A stretch of 64,000 nt of DNA from Cellulomonas sp. KH9 (GTDB taxonomy: Bacteria > Actinomycetota > Actinomycetes > Actinomycetales > Cellulomonadaceae). Both the position numbers and the translations under genes were made by a program. The notes below the pieces were generated by a model. That model had not been told where the DNA came from and made no database searches. It saw nothing but the letters and a program-made list of their open reading frames with translations. The stretch lies in contig NZ_FOSE01000005.1 in assembly GCF_900114185.1 (NCBI RefSeq), positions 248,001-312,000 on the forward strand, in the 5' to 3' direction. Shown here piece after piece: positions 45,514-54,637 of this stretch; position 1 is the stretch's first letter, and each line of letters begins with the position of its first letter.

Positions 45514-46625
45514 CGCTGCCACTCCTCGGCCGTGGCAGGGGTGGCACCGGGAAGGGCGCCCGTCCACGGCGCGCACCCCGCGGCGACGGCGGCACCGGCC
45601 TCGGCCAGGCGGGCGTCCTCGTCGGGCGGCAGCGGGTCGAGCAGCACGCGGGACCACCCCTCCGGGCCGAGCACCACGGGCACGCCGAGCACCCCGTGCA
45701 CGGGTGACCCGCCGACGCTCACCTCCCCCGCGAGCGCCACCTGCCCGGCCACGACGATGTCGCGCCCGTCGAGGATCGTCTCCAGCAGGTCGATGGTCGC
45801 CGACGCCGTCCCCGTGGCCGTCTTCGCACCGGACTGGTGCGTCATCCACGGTCGCGCCAGTGCGCGCAGGTCCGGCGGCCAGGAGTCGATGAGCGCGAAC
45901 GCCGCCGCCACGTCGGTCGCGGCGACGGCGAGCAGGTCGGCCTTGGCGCGGGCGACCTCGGCGGGGAACGTCGCGAGGGTGCGCCCCTGGCGCAGCCGGG
46001 CGACGGCCCGCTGCCGCTCGGCGACGTCGAGGCCGCTGATCCGCACGGTGGACCACAGCGGGACCGCGTCGTCACCGTGCTGCCCGCCGACGAACCCGCC
46101 GACCCGGTGCCGCCGCACCCCCAGCTGCACGGCGATCTCCCGGCGGAACCGCAGCGTGTCGAGCCACGCGCCCATGCCGACCACCCGGTGCCGGCCCAGC
46201 CGCTCGGCGAGGATCGCGACGCCCAGCTCGACCGGGTTGGACACCACCACGACGACCTCGCTGCCCGACCCGTGGTCGGCCAGCGCGTCGGCGTAGGCGC
46301 GGAAGACCTCGGCGTTCGCCGCGGCGAGCTCCGCCCGGCTCGGCGGGGCGCCGCCACCGCCCACCGGCGCCGTCCGTCCCGCAGCGACGACGACGACGTC
46401 GGCGACCACCTCGGTCGGGTCGAGCGCGACGTCGAGGACCGGTGCGTGCTCGTCGTACGCGTCGACGAGGTCCGCGCGCAGGCCGTGCACGGCCCGTCCC
46501 GACGCACCCCCGGGCCGGCCGACCAGCTGCAGCCGTGACGTCGTCGGCAGCACCTGCCGCTCGACGAGCTGCGTGCAGATCTGCCGCCCCACGTCCCCCG
46601 TCGCCCCGAGCACCGCCACGTCCAT
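45510..46625 (-). CDS. malate/lactate dehydrogenase-superfamily protein
   Basis: 371 residues. The Rossmann start MDVAVLGATGDVGRQ, the SNPVELGV strand, GMGAWLDTLRFRREIA with the substrate Asp/Arg pair, and GGQHGDDAVPLW with the catalytic His fit the LDH/MDH superfamily. An insertion rich in Gly/Pro and an extra C-terminal part make it longer than standard enzymes (310-330). Whether it uses malate, lactate or another 2-hydroxy acid cannot be told. It is followed by an overlapping ACT-domain gene and preceded by a tandem-repeat spacer. Confidence 0.8.
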   Translation of the reverse strand: MDVAVLGATGDVGRQICTQLVERQVLPTTSRLQLVGRPGGASGRAVHGLRADLVDAYDEHAPVLDVALDPTEVVADVVVVAAGRTAPVGGGGAPPSRAELAAANAEVFRAYADALADHGSGSEVVVVVSNPVELGVAILAERLGRHRVVGMGAWLDTLRFRREIAVQLGVRRHRVGGFVGGQHGDDAVPLWSTVRISGLDVAERQRAVARLRQGRTLATFPAEVARAKADLLAVAATDVAAAFALIDSWPPDLRALARPWMTHQSGAKTATGTASATIDLLETILDGRDIVVAGQVALAGEVSVGGSPVHGVLGVPVVLGPEGWSRVLLDPLPPDEDARLAEAGAAVAAGCAPWTGALPGATPATAEEWQR

Positions 46626-46709
46626 GCAGGTGAGGCTACGGGGGGCAGGTGTCGTGCGCGTTGCGTCGCCCGGCGCGGCTGCGGGCAGCGACGGGGCCGG
46701 CCTGAGGTG

Positions 46710-46781
46710 CCGGGCAGCCCTGAAGGACCGGGCAGCCCTGAAGGACCGGGCAGCTCTGAAGGACCGGGCAGCTCTGAAGGA
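46710..46781. repeat. four tandem copies of an 18-bp unit
   Basis: Unit CCGGGCAGCCCTGAAGGA, copies at 46710, 46728, 46746 and 46764; the last two carry T for C at position 10. The array lies in the spacer between the dehydrogenase-like start and the isomerase end. Confidence 0.95.
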
Positions 46782-46799
46782 CCGGGCGGGACGGCCCGG

Positions 46800-46847
46800 C
46801 GTCGCAGCCTGACGCGGCGTCGGGGGATGACGCGTCAGGCTGCGACG
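46800..46847. terminator. long hairpin downstream of the isomerase gene
   Basis: GTCGCAGCCTGACGCG (46801-46816) pairs perfectly with CGCGTCAGGCTGCGAC (46831-46846), plus one outer C-G pair, over a 14-nt loop. It lies 35 bp after the minus-strand isomerase stop and likely ends the sugar operon. Confidence 0.8.
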
Positions 46848-46881
46848 GTCCGTGGCCCCGCCGAGGGCGGGGGTCGACCGG

Positions 46882-48516
46882 TCAGACGGCCACGTCGCCG
46901 CACACGTGGACCTGCAGGCCCATCGCGGCGAACATGGCTGCCTTGGCGGCGAACGCGGCGTCCGCGGTCGCGGCGTCCGGTGCGTACGCGACGTTGAGGT
47001 GGTTGGCCTTGTGCCGGGCCATGAACTGGTCCCGGCTCACGCCGTGCAGGACGGCGTGCATGATCGGCCACTCCGGGTTCGTCGCCTCCTTGCGGCGCCG
47101 GGTCTCCGCCTCGGGCAGCGTGACGGCGCTCGCCCGGCCCATGTCGACGTGCAGCGCGCCGTCGGCGATGTACACGCGCGACCACACGACCTCCCCCGGC
47201 CGGCACACGCCGTTGAGCGTGGACCCGCCCGCGGGGAAGAAGACCGGGTCCTGCCGCCAGCCCTCGGCGCCCGCGTACCCGCCCTCGAGGTGCGAGGCCG
47301 GCACCGAGCCGGAGATCTCCCACACCCAGACGAAGCGCCCGTCGTGCTCGTCGCCCCACCGCACGTCGTGCAGCGTGGTGGCCGGGTCCAGGCCCATGGC
47401 GGACCACACGCGGTTCGTCACGACCGCGTCCACGGCGACGCCCTCGTCGGCCTCGTTGAAGTGCGGGAGCGGGACGCCGTCCCACAGCACGCGGGACCCG
47501 TCGCGCGAGCGCACGGGCGGACGCTCGGCGTTGTTGAGCAGACCCTCCGCCAGGTCGGACGCGGGGCACACGTCCTTGAGCCCCTGCTGGTACTGGATCC
47601 CGACCGCGTCGAGCCCGAAGTCGTCGGCCATCCACAGCGCCGCGACGTACATCTTGTACTGCCACTGCAGCTGCTCACGGGTCAGCTCCGTGGCGTCGTC
47701 GGTGCCGAGGCGGAACGTCATGCCCGCGTCGAGCAGCCACCGGTGGACCCCGTCCGCGACCTCGTCCGGCACCCGCTGCATCTGCGCCCACAGCGCGGAC
47801 TGCGACAGCCGCTCCTTGTAGATGCCCGTCGGGTTGAGCAGCTCGTCGTCGATGATCGCGTTGTACATGCCCATGCAGCCCTCGTCGAAGACGCCGATGA
47901 TCGCCTTCTCGCGCAGCAGCTGGGCCGCGAGGGCCTCACCGAGCTCCCGCTCGGGCGAGGCACCCAGGTCGAGGGCGCGCACGTGGGAGGCGTCGTGCTC
48001 GATGCGCCACGTGGTCAGCCACGACGCGATCGCGTCCTGGAACCACGCGTCCGAGCCGTCGACCGTCCACACCGTCGAGTAGTCCCGGCCCATCTTGGTC
48101 ATGCCGGCGTTCAGCCCGAGCAGCCCGACCAGGCCCGGCCAGTCGCCCGCGAAGTTCGCGACCGTGAGGACCGGGCCGCGGTGCGTGCGCAGGCCAGCGA
48201 GCACGTGGTGGCTGTACTGCCACACCGCCTCGGCGACGACCAGCGGGGCGTCGGGCGGGACGTCACGGAAGACGTCGAGGCCCATGCGCTGGCTGGAGAT
48301 GAACCCGTGCCCGGTCACGGGGTCGACCGGGTGCGCGCGCACCAGGTCCCAGCCGTTGCGGGCGAACGCGTCGGTGACGACCCGCTCGAGCTCGACCTGC
48401 GTGGGCCAGCCGGCGACGTTCGCGGACTCGCGCAGGTCGCCGGAGGCCACGAGGTAGGCGGTGCGCGCGGGGGCCTGCGGCTCGGGGGCCAGGACGGGGT
48501 GGGTGTACGTGGTCAA
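46882..48516 (-). CDS. L-fucose/arabinose isomerase-family protein
   Basis: 544 residues, related to the FucI/AraA isomerase fold: FDEGCMGMYNAIIDDELLN carries the acidic catalytic region, and LTVANFAGDWPGLVGLLGLN and HKANHLNVAYAP are further conserved segments. E. coli FucI is about 590 residues. The TTG start at 48516 is supported by AGGAGGAG 5 nt upstream. It is last in a catabolic operon with an aldolase, SDR, dehydratase and ABC importer. Fucose, arabinose or an unusual sugar are all possible substrates. Confidence 0.8.
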   Translation of the reverse strand: MTTYTHPVLAPEPQAPARTAYLVASGDLRESANVAGWPTQVELERVVTDAFARNGWDLVRAHPVDPVTGHGFISSQRMGLDVFRDVPPDAPLVVAEAVWQYSHHVLAGLRTHRGPVLTVANFAGDWPGLVGLLGLNAGMTKMGRDYSTVWTVDGSDAWFQDAIASWLTTWRIEHDASHVRALDLGASPERELGEALAAQLLREKAIIGVFDEGCMGMYNAIIDDELLNPTGIYKERLSQSALWAQMQRVPDEVADGVHRWLLDAGMTFRLGTDDATELTREQLQWQYKMYVAALWMADDFGLDAVGIQYQQGLKDVCPASDLAEGLLNNAERPPVRSRDGSRVLWDGVPLPHFNEADEGVAVDAVVTNRVWSAMGLDPATTLHDVRWGDEHDGRFVWVWEISGSVPASHLEGGYAGAEGWRQDPVFFPAGGSTLNGVCRPGEVVWSRVYIADGALHVDMGRASAVTLPEAETRRRKEATNPEWPIMHAVLHGVSRDQFMARHKANHLNVAYAPDAATADAAFAAKAAMFAAMGLQVHVCGDVAV

Positions 48517-48568
48517 CGGTCTCCTCCTGCACGGGTGGGGGCGGTCGGGGTCGGACGCGCCGGGCCGG

Positions 48569-49465
48569 TCACGGCCGGTCCTCGTCCACGAAGCGGCGGA
48601 TGCGCCCGGCGAGGGCGTCGAGCGCCGCACGGTCGTCGTCGCCCAGCGGACGGAACGGCCGGCGGCAGTTGCCGGTGACGGGCCCGCGGGCGCACGCCAG
48701 GTACTTGGCGGACTGGAAGACGCCGTGCGCGACGAGCGTCTCGACGACCTCGTTGATCTGCGCCTGGGTACGCCGGGCACCGTCGAGGTCACCGGCGGCG
48801 AACCGGTCCCGCACCCGGGCGAACAGCTCGGGCTGGATGTTGACGGTCGTGCCGATCGTCGCGCGCGCACCGGCCGTGAGGGCCGGCAGGTACTGCTCGT
48901 CGAACCCGTTGACGAACACCGTCCCCGGGAACGCCGCCACCATGCGCTCCAGGGCGAACAGGTCGTGCGCCGTGTGCTTCATCCCCACCACCCGCGGGTG
49001 GGCGAGCAGGCGGGAGGCGTTCGCCTTGGAGAACGCCACGCGCGTGAACTGCGGGATGTTGTACAGCAGCACCGGCACGTCCACGGCGTCCAGCACGTCG
49101 AGGTAGTACCGCTCGATCTCCTCCGGCGTGAACGCGTAGTAGTACGGCGGGATCATCGAGACCGCCGCGACGCCCGCGTCCCGCGCCGCCCGGGCCAGCT
49201 CGACCGTCTGCGCCGTGCTGACGGTGCCGACGTGCGCGACGACGGGCACGCGCCCGGCGACCTGGTCGACGACGGTGTCGACGACGTCCCGCCGCTCGGC
49301 GAGCGACAGCAGCAGCGCCTCCCCCGACGACCCGCAGCAGTAGAAGCCCTCCACCCCGCGCGCGAGCTGCTCCTCCACGATCTCGCGCAGCACGCCCAGG
49401 TCGAGCGAGTCGTCGGCGCGCGTGGGGGTGACCAGCGCGGAGAAGATCCGCTCGAGGTCGCTCAC
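48569..49465 (-). CDS. DapA/NanA-family aldolase (2-keto-3-deoxy sugar-acid type)
   Basis: 298 residues of the class I pyruvate-dependent aldolase family. The pyruvate-binding GSSGEA (45-50), Y135 in LLYNIP and the Schiff-base lysine K163 in VGMKHTAHD are present. In an operon with a dehydratase it should cleave a 2-keto-3-deoxy sugar acid to pyruvate and an aldehyde. The GTG at 49465 overlaps the SDR stop (GTGA). True dihydrodipicolinate synthase is less likely given context. Confidence 0.87.
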   Translation of the reverse strand: MSDLERIFSALVTPTRADDSLDLGVLREIVEEQLARGVEGFYCCGSSGEALLLSLAERRDVVDTVVDQVAGRVPVVAHVGTVSTAQTVELARAARDAGVAAVSMIPPYYYAFTPEEIERYYLDVLDAVDVPVLLYNIPQFTRVAFSKANASRLLAHPRVVGMKHTAHDLFALERMVAAFPGTVFVNGFDEQYLPALTAGARATIGTTVNIQPELFARVRDRFAAGDLDGARRTQAQINEVVETLVAHGVFQSAKYLACARGPVTGNCRRPFRPLGDDDRAALDALAGRIRRFVDEDRP

Positions 49466-50286
49466 CACGCCGTCCACCCGCCGTCGACGACGAGGTTCGC
49501 GCCCGTCATGTACCGCGAGCCGTCGCCCAGCAGGTAGACCACGGGCGCGAGGAAGTCGTCCGTGGACGCCATCCGGCCGATGGGGATGCGCGCGGTGTAG
49601 TTGGCGCGGAACGTCGCGTCCTGCGTGTCGCGGCCGATGCCGGAGGGCGTCAGGGTGTTGACCCGGATGCCCTGGCGGCCCCAGTACGTCGCGCAGTACC
49701 GCGTGAGGTTGTAGACCCCGGACTTGGACGCCGCGTAGGCGACGGGCTTGACGAACGGGACGCCCGTCTCCTGCTCCTTGTAGGCGTAGATGTCCTGGAC
49801 CGGCGAGACCATGCCGTAGATCGACCCGACGTTGACGATCGACCCGGGCCTGCCGGCGGCGCGCATGCGCCGGCCGACGGCCTGCGTCATGAGGAAGGTG
49901 CCGGTGAGGTTCGTGTCGACGACCTCACGGAACACCTCGACCGGGAACTGCTCGAACGGGCCGGAGACCTCCGGCGGCGCGCTCGGCTGGGTGTCGATCC
50001 CGGCGTTGTTCACCAGGCCGTCGGGCACGCCCCAGGGCGCCAGGACGTCGTCGAGCCCGCGCTCGATGCTGCCGGCGTCGGTGATGTCGACCGACGCGTA
50101 CCTCAGGTGCGGGTGGTCGGCCAGGTCGCCGAGGGCCTCGGCGGCGGCCTCGGGTGCCGTGCGGGACAGCGCCGCGACGCGCGCGCCGCGGTCCAGCAGC
50201 TCCCGCGTCAGCGCGGCGCCCAGCTGCCCCAGCGCCCCGGTGACCACGACGACCTTGCCCTCGAGCCCGAACAGCGCGTCAGCCAC
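49462..50286 (-). CDS. short-chain dehydrogenase/reductase (SDR)
   Basis: 274 residues, classical SDR. The NAD(P) motif TGALGQLG, NNAG, the catalytic Ser in VNVGSIYG and YAASK are all intact. It has an insertion around residues 95-110 and 155-170. GGAGG lies 8 nt before the GTG. Within the operon it probably oxidises a sugar or a keto-deoxy acid. The exact step is unknown. Confidence 0.9.
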   Translation of the reverse strand: MADALFGLEGKVVVVTGALGQLGAALTRELLDRGARVAALSRTAPEAAAEALGDLADHPHLRYASVDITDAGSIERGLDDVLAPWGVPDGLVNNAGIDTQPSAPPEVSGPFEQFPVEVFREVVDTNLTGTFLMTQAVGRRMRAAGRPGSIVNVGSIYGMVSPVQDIYAYKEQETGVPFVKPVAYAASKSGVYNLTRYCATYWGRQGIRVNTLTPSGIGRDTQDATFRANYTARIPIGRMASTDDFLAPVVYLLGDGSRYMTGANLVVDGGWTAW

Positions 50287-50289
50287 GGC

Positions 50290-51378
50290 TCACACCTCCA
50301 CACGGTGCGCGGCGAGGTACTCCGTGTTGAGCTCCAGGCCGTGCCCGGGCACCTCGCGCGGCACGTAGTGGCCACGCTGCAGCGGCTGCGGCACGATCGC
50401 CCCGAGCTCGGACAGCGTCCCGCCGTCGGTCATCTCCCCGCACAGCGCGTTGGGCACCGAGCACAGCACGTGGCCGGACAGCTCGAGGACGAAGTGCGGG
50501 GCCATGGGCGCGCTGTAGGCCCGCGCCAGCGCGGCGATGTCGAGGTACGGCGTCAGCCCGCCCACGCGTCCCAGGTCCGCCTGGACGAAGTCGCACGCGT
50601 CGTTGGCGAGGTACTGGTTGAACTGCTGCAGCGTGTACACGTTCTCGCCGAGGCCGATCGGCGTCCGCGAGCGCGCCCGCAGCCGCGCGTGCGACTCGAC
50701 GTCGTCGACCCGCAGCGGCTCCTCCACCCAGTAGAGGTCGAGGTGCTCGAACCGGGACATCGCCTGCACGGCCTGCCCCAGCGTCCAGCCCTGGTTCGCG
50801 TCGACCATGAGCGGGAACATCCCGACCGCCTCGCGGATCTTCGTCAGCCGCTCGACGTCCTCCTCGAGGTCCGGCTTGCCGACCTTCACCTTCGCGGCGA
50901 AGAACCCGTCGGCCTTCCAGCCCTTGACCTGCTCGACGACCTCCTCCGCCGACAGGTTGAGGTTGATGCCGCTGCCGTACAGCGGCACCCGGTCGCGCAC
51001 GCGGCCCAGCAGGTCCGCCAGCGGCACGCCGCGCTCCTTGGCCAGTGCGTCCCACACCGCGATGTCGACCGCGGCGAGCGCGAGCGTCGTCGTGCCGCCC
51101 GGGCCGTTGTCCCGCAGGTACTGCCACGAGCGGTGCCACAGCGGGACCGCCGCGACCTCCTTGCCGATGAGCGTCGGCGTCAGCTCCTCCAGCATCGCCA
51201 TCATCGCCCGCCCGCCGACGCCCGACGTGTGCGAGAGCCCCACGCCGACCACACCCGTGTCCGTGGTCAGGTGGGCGGTGATGATCTCGATGTGCGTGAC
51301 GACGTGGATCTGGTCGCCCCACGTGCCCTTGGGCAGCGGCAGGCGGGACAGCTGGTACTCGATGTGCTCGATCTTCAC
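50290..51378 (-). CDS. enolase-superfamily sugar-acid dehydratase (mandelate racemase-like)
   Basis: 362 residues. The barrel carries the catalytic K163-x-K165 (AAKVKVGK), metal ligands in VDANQGW (D193), WVEEPL and GLGENV, and the base His in MAPHFV. The KxK plus His arrangement fits the mandelate-racemase subgroup, mostly acid-sugar dehydratases. It would make a 2-keto-3-deoxy acid for the DapA-type aldolase two genes downstream. Its stop and the SDR start are 3 bp apart. Confidence 0.9.
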   Translation of the reverse strand: MKIEHIEYQLSRLPLPKGTWGDQIHVVTHIEIITAHLTTDTGVVGVGLSHTSGVGGRAMMAMLEELTPTLIGKEVAAVPLWHRSWQYLRDNGPGGTTTLALAAVDIAVWDALAKERGVPLADLLGRVRDRVPLYGSGINLNLSAEEVVEQVKGWKADGFFAAKVKVGKPDLEEDVERLTKIREAVGMFPLMVDANQGWTLGQAVQAMSRFEHLDLYWVEEPLRVDDVESHARLRARSRTPIGLGENVYTLQQFNQYLANDACDFVQADLGRVGGLTPYLDIAALARAYSAPMAPHFVLELSGHVLCSVPNALCGEMTDGGTLSELGAIVPQPLQRGHYVPREVPGHGLELNTEYLAAHRVEV

Positions 51379-51436
51379 GACGGGTCCTTCCGGGTGGTGC
51401 GTGCGGGCGGTGCTGGTGGGTGCGCGACGGTGGCGA

Positions 51437-52309
51437 TCACCCCTTGACGGCGCCGGCGGCGAGCCCGGCGACCAGCCGCTTCTGGACGATGAGGAAGCCG
51501 GCGATGACGGGCAGGACGGCCAGGACGCCGCCGGCCGTCAGCAGGTCCCACCGGATCTGGTACTCGCCGATGAACAGGTGCAGGCCGATGGGCAGCGTGC
51601 GCGTCGACGTCGACTGCATGAAGGTCAGCGCGTACAGGAACTCGTTCCACGACAGGATGAAGATGTACGTGCCGGCCGCGACCATGCCGGGCGCGAGCAG
51701 CGGGAGCAGGATCATGCGGACGACCTGCCAGGAGCTGGCGCCGTCGATGCGGCCCGACTCCTCGAGCTCGCGGGGGATCGAGTCGAGGAACCCCTTGAGC
51801 AGCCACGTGGCGAACGGGGTGGCGAACGCGGCGTGCACCAGCGCCAGGCCCAGGACGTTGTCGAGCAGGTTCAGCACACGCAGCTGACCCTGCAGCGAGA
51901 TGACCAGCAGCACCGCGGGCAGCAGCTGGGCGACCAGCACGGCGGTCATGAAGAACTGCCGCCCGACGAACTCGAAGCGCGACAGCGCGATGGCCGCACC
52001 GCTCGCGCACACCAGCGCCAGCGGCACCGCGACGGCCGCGACCAGCAGGCTGTTGCGGAGGTACGTGAGGAACGGCGTGGAGCCCAGCAGCTCGCGGTAC
52101 GCGTCGGTGCTGACCTCCCCCGGCCAGAGGGACGCGCCCGCGGCGGCCAGCTGCGACGAGGGCGTCAGCGACGTCAGCAGCATGACGACGTAGGGCCCGA
52201 GGATCGCCGCGAGCCACACGCCCAGCAGCACGTACAGGCCGGTGCGGCGGGCCACGTGCGGCAGGGTCAGGGCGGTGGGACGGGACAGGTTGGGCGTCCG
52301 GGCGCTCAT
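51437..52309 (-). CDS. carbohydrate ABC transporter permease (MalG-type)
   Basis: 290 residues, six membrane helices. The EAA loop that contacts the ATPase is ELEESGRIDGASSWQVVRMI, followed by LPLLAPG. The ATG overlaps the MalF-type stop by 4 bp. With the neighbouring permease and lipoprotein it forms a CUT1 sugar importer. No ATPase gene is in the operon; such systems in actinobacteria commonly share MsiK. Confidence 0.95.
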   Translation of the reverse strand: MSARTPNLSRPTALTLPHVARRTGLYVLLGVWLAAILGPYVVMLLTSLTPSSQLAAAGASLWPGEVSTDAYRELLGSTPFLTYLRNSLLVAAVAVPLALVCASGAAIALSRFEFVGRQFFMTAVLVAQLLPAVLLVISLQGQLRVLNLLDNVLGLALVHAAFATPFATWLLKGFLDSIPRELEESGRIDGASSWQVVRMILLPLLAPGMVAAGTYIFILSWNEFLYALTFMQSTSTRTLPIGLHLFIGEYQIRWDLLTAGGVLAVLPVIAGFLIVQKRLVAGLAAGAVKG

Positions 52310-53265
52310 CGGCGGGCCCCCTTCGCGGTGAGCCGGATGTAGAGCACGACGAGGACCGACAGCACCGCCGCCTGCAGCACCGCGTACGCGGCGCCACCAC
52401 CGAAGTCCATGGCCTTGTAGGCGGTGACGTACGACTGCAGCGAGAGCGTCGTCGACGACAGGCCGGGCCCGCCGCCGGTCATGATGAGGACGAGGTCCAC
52501 GTAGTTGGCGGTCCAGATCAGCCGCAGCAGCGTCGTGATGAGGATCGTCGGGAGGATGGCCGGCAGCACGACGTGCCGGAAGACGCCCACCGGACCGCAG
52601 CCGTCCATGGCCGCGGCCTCCCGCAGCTCGGGTGCGACGCCCTGCAGCGCGGCCAGGATCATCACCGCGAACAGCGGGACGCCCTGCCACACGTCCACCG
52701 CGACGAGGGTGGGGAGCGCCGTCGACGACTCGCTGAGGAACGCGATGGGCCGGTCGGTCACCCCCAGCGCGCGCAGCGCCCCGTTGAGGACGCCGTGGTT
52801 CGGGTCGAGGATCCAGATCCACATGAGCGCGACGAGGACGCTGGGCGTCGCCCAAGGGATCATCGCGAGCCCGCGGTACACCCCGCGCAGCGCGAACCGG
52901 GCGTTGAGCAGGTGCGCGCCGACGAGGCCGAGCAGGAGCTGCAGCGCGACCGCGCCGAACGTCCAGACGAGAGTGTTGCGGCCGATCTGTGCGAAGTCCG
53001 GGTGGGTGACGATGTCCACGAAGTGCTGGACACCGACGAAGCCCTGGACACCCGAGAACGGGTTGACCTCGTTGAAGGCGAACCACACCGAGCGCACCAG
53101 CGGGTACCCGGCGAACGACCCGACGAGCACGATCGCCGGTGCGAGGTACACGTAGGCCTCCAGGCCCCGGCGCCGGGGCCGGGGCCGGGGGGCGGCGGGG
53201 GCCACCGCCGCGCGGCGGGTGCCGGGGGCACCGGCACCGGCCGCGCGGGTGGGTGTCATCGTCAT
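52306..53265 (-). CDS. carbohydrate ABC transporter permease (MalF-type)
   Basis: 319 residues. A Pro/Arg-rich cytoplasmic N-terminus (PRPRPRRRG) precedes six membrane helices; the EAA loop is ELREAAAMDGCGPVGVFRHV followed by LPAILP. It pairs with the MalG-type permease encoded next. The ATG lies 5 bp after the binding-protein stop, with a second ATG two codons downstream as an alternative start. Confidence 0.95.
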   Translation of the reverse strand: MTMTPTRAAGAGAPGTRRAAVAPAAPRPRPRRRGLEAYVYLAPAIVLVGSFAGYPLVRSVWFAFNEVNPFSGVQGFVGVQHFVDIVTHPDFAQIGRNTLVWTFGAVALQLLLGLVGAHLLNARFALRGVYRGLAMIPWATPSVLVALMWIWILDPNHGVLNGALRALGVTDRPIAFLSESSTALPTLVAVDVWQGVPLFAVMILAALQGVAPELREAAAMDGCGPVGVFRHVVLPAILPTILITTLLRLIWTANYVDLVLIMTGGGPGLSSTTLSLQSYVTAYKAMDFGGGAAYAVLQAAVLSVLVVLYIRLTAKGARR

Positions 53266-53270
53266 GGTGC

Positions 53271-54530
53271 TCAGTCCTGCTCGAGGAGCTGGGACAGGCG
53301 GGTGAGCATCTCCTCACCCGTCTGGTCGCCCTGCAGCGCCAGCTGCACCTGCGTCTGGAACTCCTTCGCGGCGAGCTGGGCGACACCCGGCAGGGCGGGC
53401 CAGCTCTTGGCGGTGCGTGCGGCCTCGACGGCGAGCTGCAGGTCCGGGTCGGTGGCGAACGGCTCGGCACCCGCCACGGACTCCAGCACGGGCAGCTGCC
53501 CCTGGATCGACGTCGAGATCGCCCGCATCGGCTCCTCGGTGGCCAGCCAGGAGATCCACTCGAAGGCGGCGTCCTTGTCCTGGCACGACTCGAGGACGAC
53601 GTTGCCGCTCATGGACGTGAGGGTGGCGGGCTCGGTGCCGTCCACGGACGGGATCGGCAGCACGCCCAGCGCGTCGCCGAGGGTCTCGCGCATCGCGTTG
53701 AGCGAGCCGGGGTGGTGGATCATCATCGCCGTCGTGCCGGCCGCGAAGTTGGTCTGCACGGGCGCGAACGCCGCCGTGATCGACCCCGGGGGCGCCGCGT
53801 CCAGCTCGGTGACGACCGACAGGTACCGCTCGTTCGCGGCGACGGCCTCGGGGCTGGTGAGGGCCACCTCCCCGTCGGCGTCGACGACGTCCGCGCCACC
53901 GGCGAACATCCACGCGAGCCACTGGTCCTGCCCGCCGGCGCCGCCGCGCACGTCGAACCCGTACTGGCCCGCCGCCGGGTCGGTCAGCGCGGCCGCCGCA
54001 TCGAGGAACTCCTGCTGGGTGGTCGGCGGCTCGACTCCGGCCTGCGCGAACCGGTCCTTGTTGTAGTAGAGCCACAGCGTCACGTACTGGTGCGGCAGCA
54101 TGTAGACCGCGTCGTCACCCGGCAGGCGCCCGGTGTCCCACAGCGACTCGATGACGTCGTCCTTGCCGTCCCAGGCGTCGACGTGCTCCGTGATGTCGGC
54201 GATCATCCCCTGCGGCGCGAACTGCCCCAGCCACCAGTCCTTGCTGCGGGCGGCGCACGCGCCGGTCCCCGACGACGCGGCCGTCAGCAGCCGGTCCTGG
54301 TACTGCTCCAGGGGGATCGTGGTGATGTTGACCTGCACGTCGTCGTGCGAGGCGTTGAAGTCCGCGGCCAGGTCGCCCCACGTGCTGTCGGTGGCGTCGT
54401 CCTGCCAGAGCCAGTACTCGACGGTGGTCGGGGCGTCGCCGGTGTCCGCGGCGGCACCGCCGCAGGCCGCCATGAGCGTCACCGCCGCCGTCGACAGCGC
54501 GACGGCGCGGGCGGTCCTCCGTGCGTTCAT
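53271..54530 (-). CDS. sugar ABC transporter substrate-binding lipoprotein
   Basis: 419 residues of the family 1 solute-binding proteins. A lipoprotein signal ends in LMAAC (C23), so the mature protein is tethered outside. ADFNASHDDVQVNITTIP and the Trp-rich ligand region (KDWWLGQF) fit sugar binders. AGGAGGAG lies 2-3 nt before the ATG. It is the first structural gene after the regulator and defines the imported ligand, whose identity is unknown. Confidence 0.95.
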   Translation of the reverse strand: MNARRTARAVALSTAAVTLMAACGGAAADTGDAPTTVEYWLWQDDATDSTWGDLAADFNASHDDVQVNITTIPLEQYQDRLLTAASSGTGACAARSKDWWLGQFAPQGMIADITEHVDAWDGKDDVIESLWDTGRLPGDDAVYMLPHQYVTLWLYYNKDRFAQAGVEPPTTQQEFLDAAAALTDPAAGQYGFDVRGGAGGQDQWLAWMFAGGADVVDADGEVALTSPEAVAANERYLSVVTELDAAPPGSITAAFAPVQTNFAAGTTAMMIHHPGSLNAMRETLGDALGVLPIPSVDGTEPATLTSMSGNVVLESCQDKDAAFEWISWLATEEPMRAISTSIQGQLPVLESVAGAEPFATDPDLQLAVEAARTAKSWPALPGVAQLAAKEFQTQVQLALQGDQTGEEMLTRLSQLLEQD

Positions 54531-54637
54531 TGCTCCTCCTTGAGCCGTGCAGGGGCTGGTGTGGTCGTGCTGCGGGTGTGCTGCGGCTCGCCGCGGCGCT
54601 CCGGGCGCCCGGCGAGGGGTCGGGGGTACTGCGAGGG

